From Roseomonas gilardii subsp. gilardii (lineage in GTDB: Bacteria; Pseudomonadota; Alphaproteobacteria; Acetobacterales; Acetobacteraceae), in contig NZ_CP095554.1 in the NCBI RefSeq assembly GCF_023078375.1, forward strand, positions 3,216,501-3,280,500: a stretch of 64,000 nucleotides of DNA. The letters run 5' to 3'. Below the pieces are notes generated by a model that did no database searches, was not told the DNA's origin, and saw nothing but the letters and a program-made list of their open reading frames with translations. Made by a program: the position numbers and the translations under genes. Below, one piece after another: positions 17,071 through 26,504 of this stretch (the first letter of the stretch is position 1; each line of letters begins with the position of its first letter).

Positions 17071-17093
17071 GGCCCCGGCCATGCGGCCGGGCC
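17071..17093 (-). terminator. GC-rich hairpin between tsf and pyrH
   Basis: GGCCCCGGCC (17071-17080) and GGCCGGGCC (17085-17093) pair with a single bulged base around the loop ATGC. The hairpin is 24 bases downstream of the tsf stop within a 189-base gap. No T-tract follows, so it may be an attenuator, an mRNA processing site or a terminator of the rpsB-tsf unit. Confidence 0.35.
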
Positions 17094-17116
17094 CGGGTGG
17101 GACGCAGGGGAAGCGT

Positions 17117-18031
17117 TCAGCCGCCCACGCCGGCCGCGGCGGCGACCTCGGCGGCGAAGTCGCCGGTCTGCTTCTCGATGCCCTCGCCAAGCTGGAAGCG
17201 GGCGAAACCCGTCAGCTTGGCGCCGGCCTTCTCGACGACCTTGCGCACGCGGCTCTCGCCGTCATGCACCCAGACCTGCTCCAGCAGCACCACTTCCTCG
17301 TAGTACTTGCGGATGCGGCCCTCGACCATCTTCTCGATGATGTTCTCGGGCTTGCCGGAGGCGCGGGCCTGCTCGGACAGCACCGCCTTCTCGCGTTCCA
17401 GCGCCGCCGGATCGACCGCGTCGACATCCAGCGCGTCCGGGCGGGTGGCGGCGATGTGCATGCCGACCTGACGGCCCAGGGTCTCCAGGGCGGAAACCTC
17501 GGAGGCACCCTCGACGGCCACCAGCACGCCGATCTTGCCCAGGCCCGGCTTCACCGCGTTGTGCATGTAGGTCGCGACCGCACCCTGGGGCACGGAGAAG
17601 GTCCTGGCGCGGCGGATCGTCATGTTCTCGCCGATCGTGGCGATCAGGCGGGTCAGCTCCTCGGCCACCGTGCCCTCGCCGCCGGGATAGCGGGCGGCCT
17701 TGATGGCCTCCACATCCTCGCCGACTTCCAGGGCGACCTCGGCCACCTGGGCGACGAAGTTCTGGAACTGCTCGTTGCGGGCCAGGAAGTCGGTCTCGGC
17801 GTTCACCTCGACCATGGCGGCCTTCAGCGGCGCGGAAGCCACGGCGACCAGGCCCTCGGCGGCCACGCGGCCGGACTTCTTGGCGGCGGCGGAAAGGCCC
17901 TTCTTGCGCAGCCAGTCGATGGCGGCTTCCATGTCGCCATTCGCCTCAACCAGCGCCTTCTTGCAGTCCATCATGCCCGCACCGGTCTTCTCGCGAAGGT
18001 CGCGGACGAGGGCAGCCGTGATCTCGGCCAT
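17117..18031 (-). CDS. tsf: Translation elongation factor Ts
   Basis: EF-Ts recycles EF-Tu by exchanging GDP. The 304-residue protein begins [20 protein letters not shown] and continues [20 protein letters not shown], the conserved N-terminal module, followed by the core [13 protein letters not shown] and a coiled-coil region. An in-frame upstream codon at 18052 exists, but the ATG at 18031 has a GAGGAG ribosome binding site at the right distance and matches family starts. It is 86 bases downstream of rpsB, with which it is normally co-transcribed. Confidence 0.96.
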   Translation of the reverse strand: MAEITAALVRDLREKTGAGMMDCKKALVEANGDMEAAIDWLRKKGLSAAAKKSGRVAAEGLVAVASAPLKAAMVEVNAETDFLARNEQFQNFVAQVAEVALEVGEDVEAIKAARYPGGEGTVAEELTRLIATIGENMTIRRARTFSVPQGAVATYMHNAVKPGLGKIGVLVAVEGASEVSALETLGRQVGMHIAATRPDALDVDAVDPAALEREKAVLSEQARASGKPENIIEKMVEGRIRKYYEEVVLLEQVWVHDGESRVRKVVEKAGAKLTGFARFQLGEGIEKQTGDFAAEVAAAAGVGG

Positions 18032-18117
18032 GGTGTTCTCCTCAATTGGCAAGGCCCGCGCGCGGAGCTTCCACCCCGCGCGCGGCCCGTTTTCCGGTGG
18101 ACCGGGTGGCCGCGGCC

Positions 18118-18999
18118 TCAGCCGGCGCGGCTGTCTTCCGCGGCCTTGGCCTCGGCCTCGATCTCGGCGCTGGGCAGGCCGCTGGTCGGGCTGGACTGGA
18201 CCTCGCCCTCCAGGGCCACGTCACCGGCCAGCTCTTCCGGCAGCACACCCTCGGGCAGCGCCTCCTCCGGCAGTTCCTCGACCGCGCCCAGGTCCACGCC
18301 CGAGGCCTGCAGCTCGGCGCTGATGCCGTCGAAGACGGCGCCGGCGACCATGTCGCAGTACAGGTTGATGGCGCGGATGGCGTCGTCATTGCCCGGGATC
18401 GGGTAGGTCACGCCCTGCGGATCGGCATTGCTGTCGCAGACGGCCACGACCGGGATGCCGAGCTTGTTGGCCTCCTCGATAGCCAGCTTCTCCTTGATGG
18501 TGTCGATCACGAAGATGATGTCGGGCAGGCCGCCCATCTCCTTGATGCCACCCAGGGCGCGGTCCAGCTTCTCCTTCTCGCGCGTCAGCATCAGGACCTC
18601 CTTCTTGGTGAGGCCCTGGGTGTCGCCGGAGAGCTGCACTTCCATCTGCTTCAGGCGCTTGATGGAGCCGGTGATGGTCTTCCAGTTGGTGAGCATGCCG
18701 CCCAGCCAGCGGTGGTTCACGTAGTACTGGCCACAGCGGGTCGCGGCCTCGGCCACGTACTCGGCGGCGGACTTCTTGGTGCCCACGAAGAGCACGCGGC
18801 CGCCGGCGGCGACCACGTCGCGCACGGCCTTCAGCGCGCGCTCCATCATCGGCACGGTCTGCTGCAGGTCCAGGATATGCACCTGGTTGCGCACGCCGAA
18901 GATGTAGGGCGCCATACGCGGGTTCCAGCGCCGCGTGTGGTGGCCGAAGTGGACGCCCGCCTCGAGCAGGCCGCGCAGGGAAACTTCCGGCATCGCCAT
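18118..18999 (-). CDS. rpsB: 30S ribosomal protein S2
   Basis: The start ATG at 18999 follows a GGAAAGGA ribosome binding site. The protein begins [20 protein letters not shown], with the S2 signature [20 protein letters not shown] next, and contains [13 protein letters not shown] and [10 protein letters not shown]. At 293 residues it is longer than the usual 240-260. The extra C-terminal 45 or so residues are acidic and Glu/Ala-rich (ending KAAEDSRAG), similar to tails seen in some alphaproteobacteria. First gene of the rpsB-tsf-pyrH-frr run. Confidence 0.95.
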   Translation of the reverse strand: MAMPEVSLRGLLEAGVHFGHHTRRWNPRMAPYIFGVRNQVHILDLQQTVPMMERALKAVRDVVAAGGRVLFVGTKKSAAEYVAEAATRCGQYYVNHRWLGGMLTNWKTITGSIKRLKQMEVQLSGDTQGLTKKEVLMLTREKEKLDRALGGIKEMGGLPDIIFVIDTIKEKLAIEEANKLGIPVVAVCDSNADPQGVTYPIPGNDDAIRAINLYCDMVAGAVFDGISAELQASGVDLGAVEELPEEALPEGVLPEELAGDVALEGEVQSSPTSGLPSAEIEAEAKAAEDSRAG

Positions 19000-19377
19000 G
19001 ATTGGCGTTCCTTTCCTTCCGATGGAGTCCGGTTGAACCTCCGCGGCGCCGAGCCCCCTTGCCCTGATGGCCTGGGGAGCACCGGACCCTTGCCGCTTGT
19101 GTCGGAAGGGCGCGCCGCGTGCGGATTTGCCGCCGGCGGAACGATCCCGCAGGTGGCGTGGGGCACATGGCACAGTCATGCCGCCCACGCAAGAGGCGAG
19201 GGCCGCGCCGGAGGCTGCCATGCCGCGCCGCCACACCTCCGCCCCCATGCCCATGCCGTAAGGGCGAATAAGACAATACCGTTAAATCAGCATGTTAACA
19301 CGGAAGCGCGGTTGTCCCGCGATCCCCGCCGCCGCTATGCCGCAGCCGCCGACGACCTCAAGGGATCCACAGGCCCC
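19000..19377. other. Divergent intergenic region between rpsB and phoX
   Basis: This 378-base gap must hold the rpsB promoter (minus) and the phoX promoter (plus). The only clearly AT-rich patch is 19262-19300, which includes GTTAA (19281-19285) and TTAAC (19295-19299) as inverted 5-bp arms. I could not identify a convincing pair of Pho boxes. No gene with supporting features is visible here. Confidence 0.5.
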
Positions 19378-21378
19378 ATGTCCATCACCGTGGAGCAGCC
19401 GCTCGCCGCGGCGGATGCCGATCTCGACGAGATCGGCGTGAACGCCTCCCCCGAGCCCGACCTCCAGGCCGTGCTGGGGCGCCGCCTGGCGCGCCGCTCC
19501 TTCTTCCGGAGCGTGCTGGGCACGGCCACCGTGGCCAGCCTCGGCGCTGCCCTGCCCGGCTCGCGCCAGGCGATGGCCGCGGGCAGCCTTCCGGCCCAGG
19601 GGCAGGGGAAGGGCCAGGGCCTGTCCAGCCTGACCTTCCCCGAGATCCAGCACGGGCCGCGCCCCGACCTGGCCGTCGCGGAGGGCTATGAGGCCCGGGT
19701 GCTGATCCGCTGGGGCGACAAGGTCCTGCCGGGCGCGCCGGACTTCGACCCGCACCGCCAGACCGCCGCCGCCCAGGCGCAACAGTTCGGCTACAACAAC
19801 GACTTCCAGGCCTTCCTGCCGCTGCCCCGCGGCTCGGCCGCCTCGGACCACGGGCTGCTCTGGGTGAACCATGAGTATCCCGAGGCGCAGATGATGTTTC
19901 CTGGCCTGGACGCGAAGACCATGGGCGACACCCTGACGCGGGAGCAGGTGGACGTCACCATGCAGTCGATCGGCGGCAGCGTGGTCGAGCTCCGGCGGCA
20001 GGACGGCGCCTGGCAGGTCGTGCTGGGCCCGCACAACCGGCGCATCACCGCCAGCACCCCGATGCGGATCTCCGGCCCCGCCGCCGGCGACACCCGGCTG
20101 CGCACCGGCGCCGACCCGGAAGGCCGCAGCGTCCTCGGCATGATCGGCAACTGCGCCGGCGGGGTCACGCCCTGGGGCACGATCCTGACCTGCGAGGAGA
20201 ATTTCGACACCTATTTCTCCGGCGACGCCACGAAGGGGCCGGAAGCCGTCGCCTGGAAGCGCATGGGGCTGAACGGCAAGTCGCAGCAGGGCTGGGCGCG
20301 CTTCCATGACCGCTTCGACCTGGGCAAGGAGCCGAACGAGCCGAACCGCTTCGGCTGGGTGGTCGAGATCGACCCCTACGATCCGGCTTCCACCCCGGTG
20401 AAGCGCACCGCCCTGGGCCGCTTCAAGCACGAGGCCGCCACCACCGCCCTCACCCCGGAAGGCCATGTCGTCGTCTACACGGGCGACGACCAGCGCTTCG
20501 AATACCTCTACCGCTTCGTCAGCCGCGACCGCTACGACCCGCGGAACCGCGAGGCGAACCGCGACCTGCTGGATCACGGCACCCTCTCCGTCGCCCGCTT
20601 CGGCGATGATGGACAGGTGGAATGGCTGCCGCTGGTCTTCGGCCAGGGCCCCCTCACCCCGGAGAACGGCTTCCGCAACGCCGCCGATGTCATGATCGAC
20701 GTCCGCCGCGCCGCCGACCTGATGCGGGCGACGCCGATGGACCGGCCGGAGGATGTGGAGCCGAACCCGGTGACCGGGCGGGTCTATGTGGTGCTGACCA
20801 ATAACAATCAGCGCAAGGCGGACCAGACCGACAAGGCCAATCCCCGCGCCGCGAACCTCTATGGCCAAATCCTGGAGATGACGCCCCCGGACCGCAACGG
20901 CAGGCCCGACCACGGCGCCGCCCGCTTCGCCTGGGAGATGTTCATCATGGCCGGCAACCCGGAGATCGAGGAGCACCAGGCCTCCTACGGCTCCGGCGTC
21001 TCCTCCTCCGGCTGGTTCGCCTGCCCCGACAACATCGCCTTCGACGGCCAGGGCCGCCTCTGGATCGCCACCGACCAGGGCGAGCAGCAGGCGGCGAACG
21101 GCATCGGCGACGGCATCTGGGCCTGCGACACCACCGGGCGCGGCCGTGCCGTCACCCGCATGTTCTTCCGCACCCCCACGGGCGCGGAGATGTGTGGCCC
21201 GGCCTTCACGCCCGACAGCCGGAGCTTCTTCGTGGCGGTGCAGCACCCGGCCAATGACGACCCGGCCACGACCTATGCCGCGCCGACCACCCGCTGGCCG
21301 GATTTCCGCGACGACATGCCGCCCCGCCCCTCCGTGGTGAGCATCGTCCGCAAGGATGGCGGGATCATCGGGAGCTGA
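19378..21378 (+). CDS. phoX: PhoX family (DUF839) alkaline phosphatase, Tat-exported
   Basis: A 666-residue protein of the PhoX family, calcium/iron-dependent phosphatases that release phosphate from organic esters in the periplasm. A twin-arginine signal lies about 40 residues in (ARRSFFRSVLGTATVASLGA). Family features include PEIQHGPRPDLAVAEGYEARV, LLWVNHEYPE, NCAGGVTPWGTILTCEENFDTY, FGWVVEIDPYDP, VEPNPVTGRVYVVLTNN and the late FACPDNIAFDGQGRLWIATDQG. The ATG at 19378 is chosen because everything upstream is antisense to rpsB. It stands alone, convergent with dnaE. The substrate range is not established by sequence. Confidence 0.85.
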   Translation: MSITVEQPLAAADADLDEIGVNASPEPDLQAVLGRRLARRSFFRSVLGTATVASLGAALPGSRQAMAAGSLPAQGQGKGQGLSSLTFPEIQHGPRPDLAVAEGYEARVLIRWGDKVLPGAPDFDPHRQTAAAQAQQFGYNNDFQAFLPLPRGSAASDHGLLWVNHEYPEAQMMFPGLDAKTMGDTLTREQVDVTMQSIGGSVVELRRQDGAWQVVLGPHNRRITASTPMRISGPAAGDTRLRTGADPEGRSVLGMIGNCAGGVTPWGTILTCEENFDTYFSGDATKGPEAVAWKRMGLNGKSQQGWARFHDRFDLGKEPNEPNRFGWVVEIDPYDPASTPVKRTALGRFKHEAATTALTPEGHVVVYTGDDQRFEYLYRFVSRDRYDPRNREANRDLLDHGTLSVARFGDDGQVEWLPLVFGQGPLTPENGFRNAADVMIDVRRAADLMRATPMDRPEDVEPNPVTGRVYVVLTNNNQRKADQTDKANPRAANLYGQILEMTPPDRNGRPDHGAARFAWEMFIMAGNPEIEEHQASYGSGVSSSGWFACPDNIAFDGQGRLWIATDQGEQQAANGIGDGIWACDTTGRGRAVTRMFFRTPTGAEMCGPAFTPDSRSFFVAVQHPANDDPATTYAAPTTRWPDFRDDMPPRPSVVSIVRKDGGIIGS

Positions 21379-21389
21379 CCCGAACGCCC

Positions 21390-21410
21390 CCGGTGCCGCC
21401 ATGGCACCGG
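21390..21410. terminator. Bidirectional hairpin between phoX and dnaE
   Basis: CCGGTGCC (21390-21397) and GGCACCGG (21403-21410) form a perfect 8-bp stem with loop GCCAT in the 51-base gap between the convergent stops. There is no T-tract, as often in very GC-rich genomes. Position supports a shared terminator. Confidence 0.55.
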
Positions 21411-21429
21411 AGGCCCCGTGTCGGCCGGC

Positions 21430-24400
21430 TCAGGCCGCCCGCACATCCGTCACGCCGGGCAGGACGCGCAGCCGCTGCGTCAGGCGCGGCGAGACGTTCC
21501 AGGTGCCCGGCACGGTGATCTCCACCTCCTGCGTCTCGCCCAGGCAGGGCACGAGCACCACCTTGCTCTTGCCCTTGCCCTCCCCGCGCAGGATCTCGGC
21601 GACGCTGTGCACCGCCTCCTCCTCCGCGACCAGGATGCGGATACCGGTGGCGACCGCCGAGGCCGCCTGATCCAGCGATTCGCAGGAGCTCGCGGTCAGG
21701 CGCAGCGCATCGCCATCCATCCGCACATCGGCGGCGAAGATGACGGCGTGGCCTTCCTTCAGGATCTCTCGCGACTTGGACAGCACCTCGGAGAAGCAGG
21801 TGACCTCCGTGCTGCCGGTGGAATCGGAGATCCGGACCCAGGCCATGCGGCTGCCGGTCTTGGTGGTGCGCTCCTTGGTGCCGACCACCGTGCCGGCGAG
21901 CTTGAGCACCCCCGCCCCGCCCCGCGCCGCCGCCTCCATCCGCGCGATCGGCGTGACGCGCAGCTTGGCCAGGACCTCCTTGTAGCTGTCCAGCGGATGC
22001 GCCGAGAGGTGGAAGCCGATCGCCTCCGCCTCCTCGGCCAGCTTCTCCAGCGTCGGCCAGTCGGGGCGCTCCGGCAGGCGCAGCGGCGCCTCCTCCGCCG
22101 CCACCCCGCCGAAGAGGCCGATCTGGTCGCTCGTCCGCTCCTCGGCCGAGGACTGGGCGCGGCGCAGGATCGCCTCCGCCCCGTACATCACCCGGGCACG
22201 GTTCCTGTCGAGGCATTCGAAGGCCCCGGCACGGGCCAGGTTCTCCAGCTGCATCTTGTTCAGCAGCTTGGGATCAACGCGGGAGGCGAAATCCACCAGC
22301 GAGCGGAAGGGGCCGCCCTGCTTGCGGGAGGCGACGAGGTCGCGCATCGCCCCCAGCCCGACGCGCTTCACCGCGGCCAGGGCGAAGCGGATGGACTTCC
22401 CACCATCCTCCGCGATCTCGACATTGAACTCGGCCTCGGAGCGGTTCACGTCCGGTGGCAGAACCTTGATGCCGAGGCGCGAGGCCTCGCCCATATGCCC
22501 GGCCAGCTTGTCCGTGTTGCCGAGGTCCAGCGACATCGAGGCCGCCAGGAACTCCTCCGGGTAATTCGCCTTCAACCAGGCGGTCTGGTAGGCGACCAGC
22601 GCATAGGCGGCGGCATGCGACTTGTTGAAGCCGTATTCCGCGAACTTCTCCATCAGGTCGAAGATCTCGCCGGCCTTGTTCTCCGGCACGTCGTTCTTCA
22701 CCGCGCCCTCGACGAAGATCTTGCGCTGCGCCTCCATCTCGGCACGGTTCTTCTTGCCCATGGCACGGCGCAGCAGGTCGGCGCCGCCGAGCGAATAGCC
22801 CGCCAGTTCCTGGCTGATCTGCATGACCTGCTCCTGGTAGACCAGGATGCCGTAGGTCTCCTCCACGAGCCGGCGCATCTTCGGATGCGGCGCGTCCCAG
22901 GCCTCGCCATGCTTGCGGGCGCAATAGGCGGGGATATTGGCCATCGGGCCGGGGCGGTAGAGCGAGACGGCGGCGATCAGGTCCTCGAACCGGTCCGGCC
23001 GCATCATCCGCAGGACGTCGCGCATGCCCTGGGATTCGAACTGGAACACCGAGGCGGAATCGCCCCGCGCCAGCATCTCGTAGGTCTTCGCGTCATCCAG
23101 CGGAATGCGCGCGAGATCGACCTCGATGCCCTGCTTTGCCAGCATCTGCACCGCGCGTTGCAGCACGGTAAGCGTCTTGAGGCCCAGGAAGTCGAACTTC
23201 ACCAGTGAGGCGCTCTCCACGTATTTCATGGAGTACTGCGTCACGAGGTCCGGCGCGCGCGGGTCGCGGTAGAGCGGCACGATCTCGATCAGCGGCTTGC
23301 GCCCGATCACCACGCCGGCGGCATGGGTGGAGGCGTTCCTGTACAGCCCCTCCAGTTCCAGCGCCGTCTCCATCAGCCGCGCCACCGTCTCGTCCGCCTT
23401 CTGCAATTCCTGCAGGCGCGGCTCCCCGTCGATGGCCTGACGCAGGCTGACCGGCTTGGCGGGGTTGAAGGGGATCAGCTCCGCGATCTTGTTCACCTGG
23501 CCATAGGGCATGCCCATGACGCGGCCGACATCGCGCACCACCGCCTTGGCCTGAAGGCGGCCGAAGGTGATGATCTGCCCCACCCGGTCCTCGCCATATT
23601 CACGCCGGACGTAGTTGATTACCTCGTCGCGCCGGTCCTGGCAGAAGTCGATGTCGAAATCCGGCATCGAGACGCGTTCCGGGTTCAGGAAGCGCTCGAA
23701 CAGCAGGCCGAACTGCATCGGGTCGAGATCGGTGATGGTCAGCGCCCAGGCCGCCACCGAGCCCGCGCCCGAGCCGCGCCCCGGCCCCACCGGGATGTCC
23801 TGCGCCTTGGCCCACTGGATGAAGTCGGCCACGATCAGGAAGTAGCCCGCGAAGCCCATCTTCTCGATGATGTCGAGCTCGAAGGCCAGGCGCTTGCGAT
23901 AGGGCTCCCGGTCCGTGGTGCCCTGCGCGTCCAGCCGCGCCTCCAGCCCGCGCTTGGCCATGTCGCGCACCGTCTCGGCCTCGGTCATGCCCGGCTGCAC
24001 CTTGGGGCAGATCGGCAGTTCCGGCTTGCGCGTCTCCGCCATCACCGCGCAGCGGCGCGCGATGGCCAGGGTGTTGTCGCAGGCTTCCGGCAGGTCGGCG
24101 AAGAGCTTGCGCATCACCTCGGGCGGCTTGAACCAGTGCTCCGGCGTGCAGCGCGGCCGGTCCGGCTCGGCGAGGGTGCGGCCATGCGCGATGCAGAGCA
24201 GCGCGTCATGCGCCTCGTACATCCGCGCCTCGGCGAAATGCACGTCATTGGCCGCCACCAGCGGCACGCCGACCCGGTCGGCGAGCGCGATCAGACCCGG
24301 CTCCGCCGCCCGGTCGCGCTCCGTGCCGTGCCGCGTCAGCTCCACCGCCAGACGGTCGCCGAAAGCCTCGTGCAGGGCGCGCAGCAGATGCTCCGCCGGG

Positions 24401-24864
24401 TCCCGCCGCCCTTCCAGCAGCAGCCGCCCGAGCGGGCCACGCGTGCCGCCGGTCAGCAGCGTGACGCCCTCGCTGCATTCGCGGAGCTGGTCCAGGTCGA
24501 TGCAGGGAAGGCCGGAGATATCCTCGCCCAGCCAGCCGAGCGAGGAGAGGCGCTGCACGTTCACCAGCCCCTGCCGGTCCATCGCCAGCGCCACCACCGG
24601 ATCGGGCTGGCAACGCATCGGCTCCGGCCTCTCCTCCGTCGCGCGGCGTGAGAGCCAGAGCTGGCAGCCCATGATCGGCTGCACGTTCTCCTTGGTGGCG
24701 TACTGGGCGAATTCCAGCCCGCCGAACATGTTGGCGGTATCCGTCAGGGCCACCGCCGGCATGCCGAGCTTGCGGGCGAGGCCGGGGAGCTTGTCGGCCT
24801 TGATGGCGCCTTCCGCGAGGGAATAGGCGGAATGGACGTGGAGATGGACGAAGCTGCCGGACAT
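21430..24864 (-). CDS. dnaE: DNA polymerase III subunit alpha
   Basis: The replicative polymerase catalytic subunit, 1144 residues. It starts with a PHP domain (FVHLHVHSAYSLAEGAIKAD). Next come PVGPGRGSGAGSV (359-370) and the catalytic PDFDIDF (401-407) with two of the three metal-binding aspartates. The FNKSHAAAYALVAYQTAWLK helix-hairpin region and a C-terminal OB domain (MAWVRISDSTGSTEVTCFSE) follow. The length is normal for DnaE1. In relatives dnaE commonly follows lolD directly; here about 3.8 kb of other genes lie between them. Confidence 0.96.
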   Translation of the reverse strand: MSGSFVHLHVHSAYSLAEGAIKADKLPGLARKLGMPAVALTDTANMFGGLEFAQYATKENVQPIMGCQLWLSRRATEERPEPMRCQPDPVVALAMDRQGLVNVQRLSSLGWLGEDISGLPCIDLDQLRECSEGVTLLTGGTRGPLGRLLLEGRRDPAEHLLRALHEAFGDRLAVELTRHGTERDRAAEPGLIALADRVGVPLVAANDVHFAEARMYEAHDALLCIAHGRTLAEPDRPRCTPEHWFKPPEVMRKLFADLPEACDNTLAIARRCAVMAETRKPELPICPKVQPGMTEAETVRDMAKRGLEARLDAQGTTDREPYRKRLAFELDIIEKMGFAGYFLIVADFIQWAKAQDIPVGPGRGSGAGSVAAWALTITDLDPMQFGLLFERFLNPERVSMPDFDIDFCQDRRDEVINYVRREYGEDRVGQIITFGRLQAKAVVRDVGRVMGMPYGQVNKIAELIPFNPAKPVSLRQAIDGEPRLQELQKADETVARLMETALELEGLYRNASTHAAGVVIGRKPLIEIVPLYRDPRAPDLVTQYSMKYVESASLVKFDFLGLKTLTVLQRAVQMLAKQGIEVDLARIPLDDAKTYEMLARGDSASVFQFESQGMRDVLRMMRPDRFEDLIAAVSLYRPGPMANIPAYCARKHGEAWDAPHPKMRRLVEETYGILVYQEQVMQISQELAGYSLGGADLLRRAMGKKNRAEMEAQRKIFVEGAVKNDVPENKAGEIFDLMEKFAEYGFNKSHAAAYALVAYQTAWLKANYPEEFLAASMSLDLGNTDKLAGHMGEASRLGIKVLPPDVNRSEAEFNVEIAEDGGKSIRFALAAVKRVGLGAMRDLVASRKQGGPFRSLVDFASRVDPKLLNKMQLENLARAGAFECLDRNRARVMYGAEAILRRAQSSAEERTSDQIGLFGGVAAEEAPLRLPERPDWPTLEKLAEEAEAIGFHLSAHPLDSYKEVLAKLRVTPIARMEAAARGGAGVLKLAGTVVGTKERTTKTGSRMAWVRISDSTGSTEVTCFSEVLSKSREILKEGHAVIFAADVRMDGDALRLTASSCESLDQAASAVATGIRILVAEEEAVHSVAEILRGEGKGKSKVVLVPCLGETQEVEITVPGTWNVSPRLTQRLRVLPGVTDVRAA

Positions 24865-25121
24865 GTCCCTCCTGTAGCACAGGCCGGCGATTCGGGCCGG
24901 GGGCGGCAGGGCGATCCAGCCTCCCGCTCCCGGTGTGACGCCGCCCTGGCGCCCCCTTCAGCGTCCCCGCATCGGCGGGCCCGGCATGCCCTGGCCGTCC
25001 GCTCCTCCGGCCGGCCAGTCCGGCGGGGCCGCACCCTGCCGCTGCTCGCGGCCCTGGTCCCGTGGGAAAGGCGCACCATGGCCGTGCTCGCCGCCACCCG
25101 GCATACGGCCGGCATCCCGGT

Positions 25122-26504
25122 TCAGGTCGTTCGCGCCACGCCCCCCGGCACCGGTGCCGCCTCCCAGCGGCCACCCGCATCCGGCGCTCCCACCGGTCCT
25201 CCCATGGAACCCGTTCCGGCCCGTGCCGTTCCCGGGGCGCCATGCGGCGCCGCCAGCCCGCCCGGACCCGGCCGCGCCGCCCCCGGGGAAGCCGTGCCAC
25301 GGGGCCCGGCCGCGCCGCCCCTGCCCGCCCCGGGAGTTGCCCCCATGGCCGGGGCCTGCGGCCCCATCGGCGTCCCGGCCCCCGCGGCGAAGGGCGCGTT
25401 CCGCAACCCGGTCGCGACGATTCCGCGCCCGGGCTCCCGCCGCAGGTCGAGCACGCCGCGCCCGGCGGCACCGCCCGGCGACGGCGGCGCGATCGGCCCC
25501 AGCCCATAGCCGGGGCGGAGATAGCGGCCATCCCAGCCGATATAGGATTCGACCACGAAGCGCCCGACACCGGGGCCGAAGCTGGCCGGCAGATCCGTCA
25601 GCAGCCGGTCCGTCTCCACCGAGCGCGCCAGCATCCGGTTGCCGGAGAGGGGGCCGCTGGCCACCACATAGCTGCCCGGCCGCAGATCGATCCCCGCGCC
25701 CGGGCTGACGGGCAGCGCGCCGATCCGCAGGCTGCCATCCGCGTCGCGCGCCAGCAGCCCATGGACGGTGACATCCCCGGGCGGGCGGCGGTCGATGCGC
25801 GTCGCCGTGATCGCCCCGTCGGGGTCCCGCAGCCCGCTCACGGTGATCCAGTCGCCCGGCATCCAAGAGGTTCCGCCGCGCGTCGCGGCATCCAGCCTCA
25901 CGCGCTGGCCCGCGACGGCCAGGACACGCCCGTCGGAACCCTCCGACACGCTGCTCACCGGGCCGGAGACCTCGTAGCGGACGGCCATGCGCCGCGCCCG
26001 CAGCACCTGGCCCTCCCCGCCCGCCTCCAGCACCACGAGTTGGCCGACCCGCAGCGCATCCGGCCGCGCCCAGCCATCCTCCAGCGCCACCGGCAGGGAG
26101 TCGTCGTAGAGCACCTCCAGCCCGTTCACGCAGATGCTGGCGAAGCCGGTGACGACGCCGACGATCCCGGTACCGCCGATGCCACGATCCTGGCCCCCGG
26201 TCTTGCCGTTATCCGCCTCGGCAACGGCGCCCGTCCCGCCGATCCCGCGATCCTGCGCGGCCGCGACCGCCCCCGTGCCGCCGATGCCACGGTCCTGGCC
26301 GGACGGCGTTCCAGCCACGGCGCCGGTCCCGCCGATGCCGCGCTCGGCCAGGACCGGCCCGTCATCCGGACCGATCCGGCAGAATCCGGGCTCCTGCGCC
26401 CCGGCGGGGGGAGCAGCCACGCCGGCATTCCACCCGGCGGGCGGCGCGTTCACGCAGGCCGCCAGCAGGAACGGAAGAGCGACAGCCCAACGCATGCGTG
26501 TCAC
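25122..26504 (-). CDS. DUF5666 lipoprotein with RGIGGTG repeats
   Basis: A 460-residue predicted lipoprotein: the GTG at 26504 is followed by a signal peptide with lipobox LAAC (Cys17). Four RGIGGTG repeats (residues 55-61, 72-78, 86-92, 107-113) come next, then GFASICVNGLEV and several DUF5666 beta modules (about 120-340; for example VLAVAGQRVRLDA, VTVHGLLARDADGSL). The C-terminal part is a collagen-like Gly/Ala/Pro chain. It overlaps the DUF6502 stop by four bases (GTGA), so the two proteins are probably made together. The frame may continue past 25122: one extra G in the G6 run at 25141-25146 (minus-strand G's, C's on plus) opens a GC3-rich tail to 24958 ending PGPPMRGR. The function of DUF5666 proteins is unknown. 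Confidence 0.75.
   Translation of the reverse strand: MTRMRWAVALPFLLAACVNAPPAGWNAGVAAPPAGAQEPGFCRIGPDDGPVLAERGIGGTGAVAGTPSGQDRGIGGTGAVAAAQDRGIGGTGAVAEADNGKTGGQDRGIGGTGIVGVVTGFASICVNGLEVLYDDSLPVALEDGWARPDALRVGQLVVLEAGGEGQVLRARRMAVRYEVSGPVSSVSEGSDGRVLAVAGQRVRLDAATRGGTSWMPGDWITVSGLRDPDGAITATRIDRRPPGDVTVHGLLARDADGSLRIGALPVSPGAGIDLRPGSYVVASGPLSGNRMLARSVETDRLLTDLPASFGPGVGRFVVESYIGWDGRYLRPGYGLGPIAPPSPGGAAGRGVLDLRREPGRGIVATGLRNAPFAAGAGTPMGPQAPAMGATPGAGRGGAAGPRGTASPGAARPGPGGLAAPHGAPGTARAGTGSMGGPVGAPDAGGRWEAAPVPGGVARTT
26166..26342 (-). repeat. Region encoding four RGIGGTG repeats
   Basis: Within the DUF5666 gene, four near-identical heptapeptides, each usually preceded by QD and followed by AVA, are spaced 17, 14 and 21 residues apart. 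The DNA repeats are imperfect, with synonymous differences, which suggests selection on the peptide rather than recent slippage. Confidence 0.8.

Noticed and set aside
18046-19377. Long N-terminal extension of the PhoX reading frame
   Set aside because: It is antisense to rpsB with no signal of its own; the ATG at 19378 followed by a Tat signal is the natural start.
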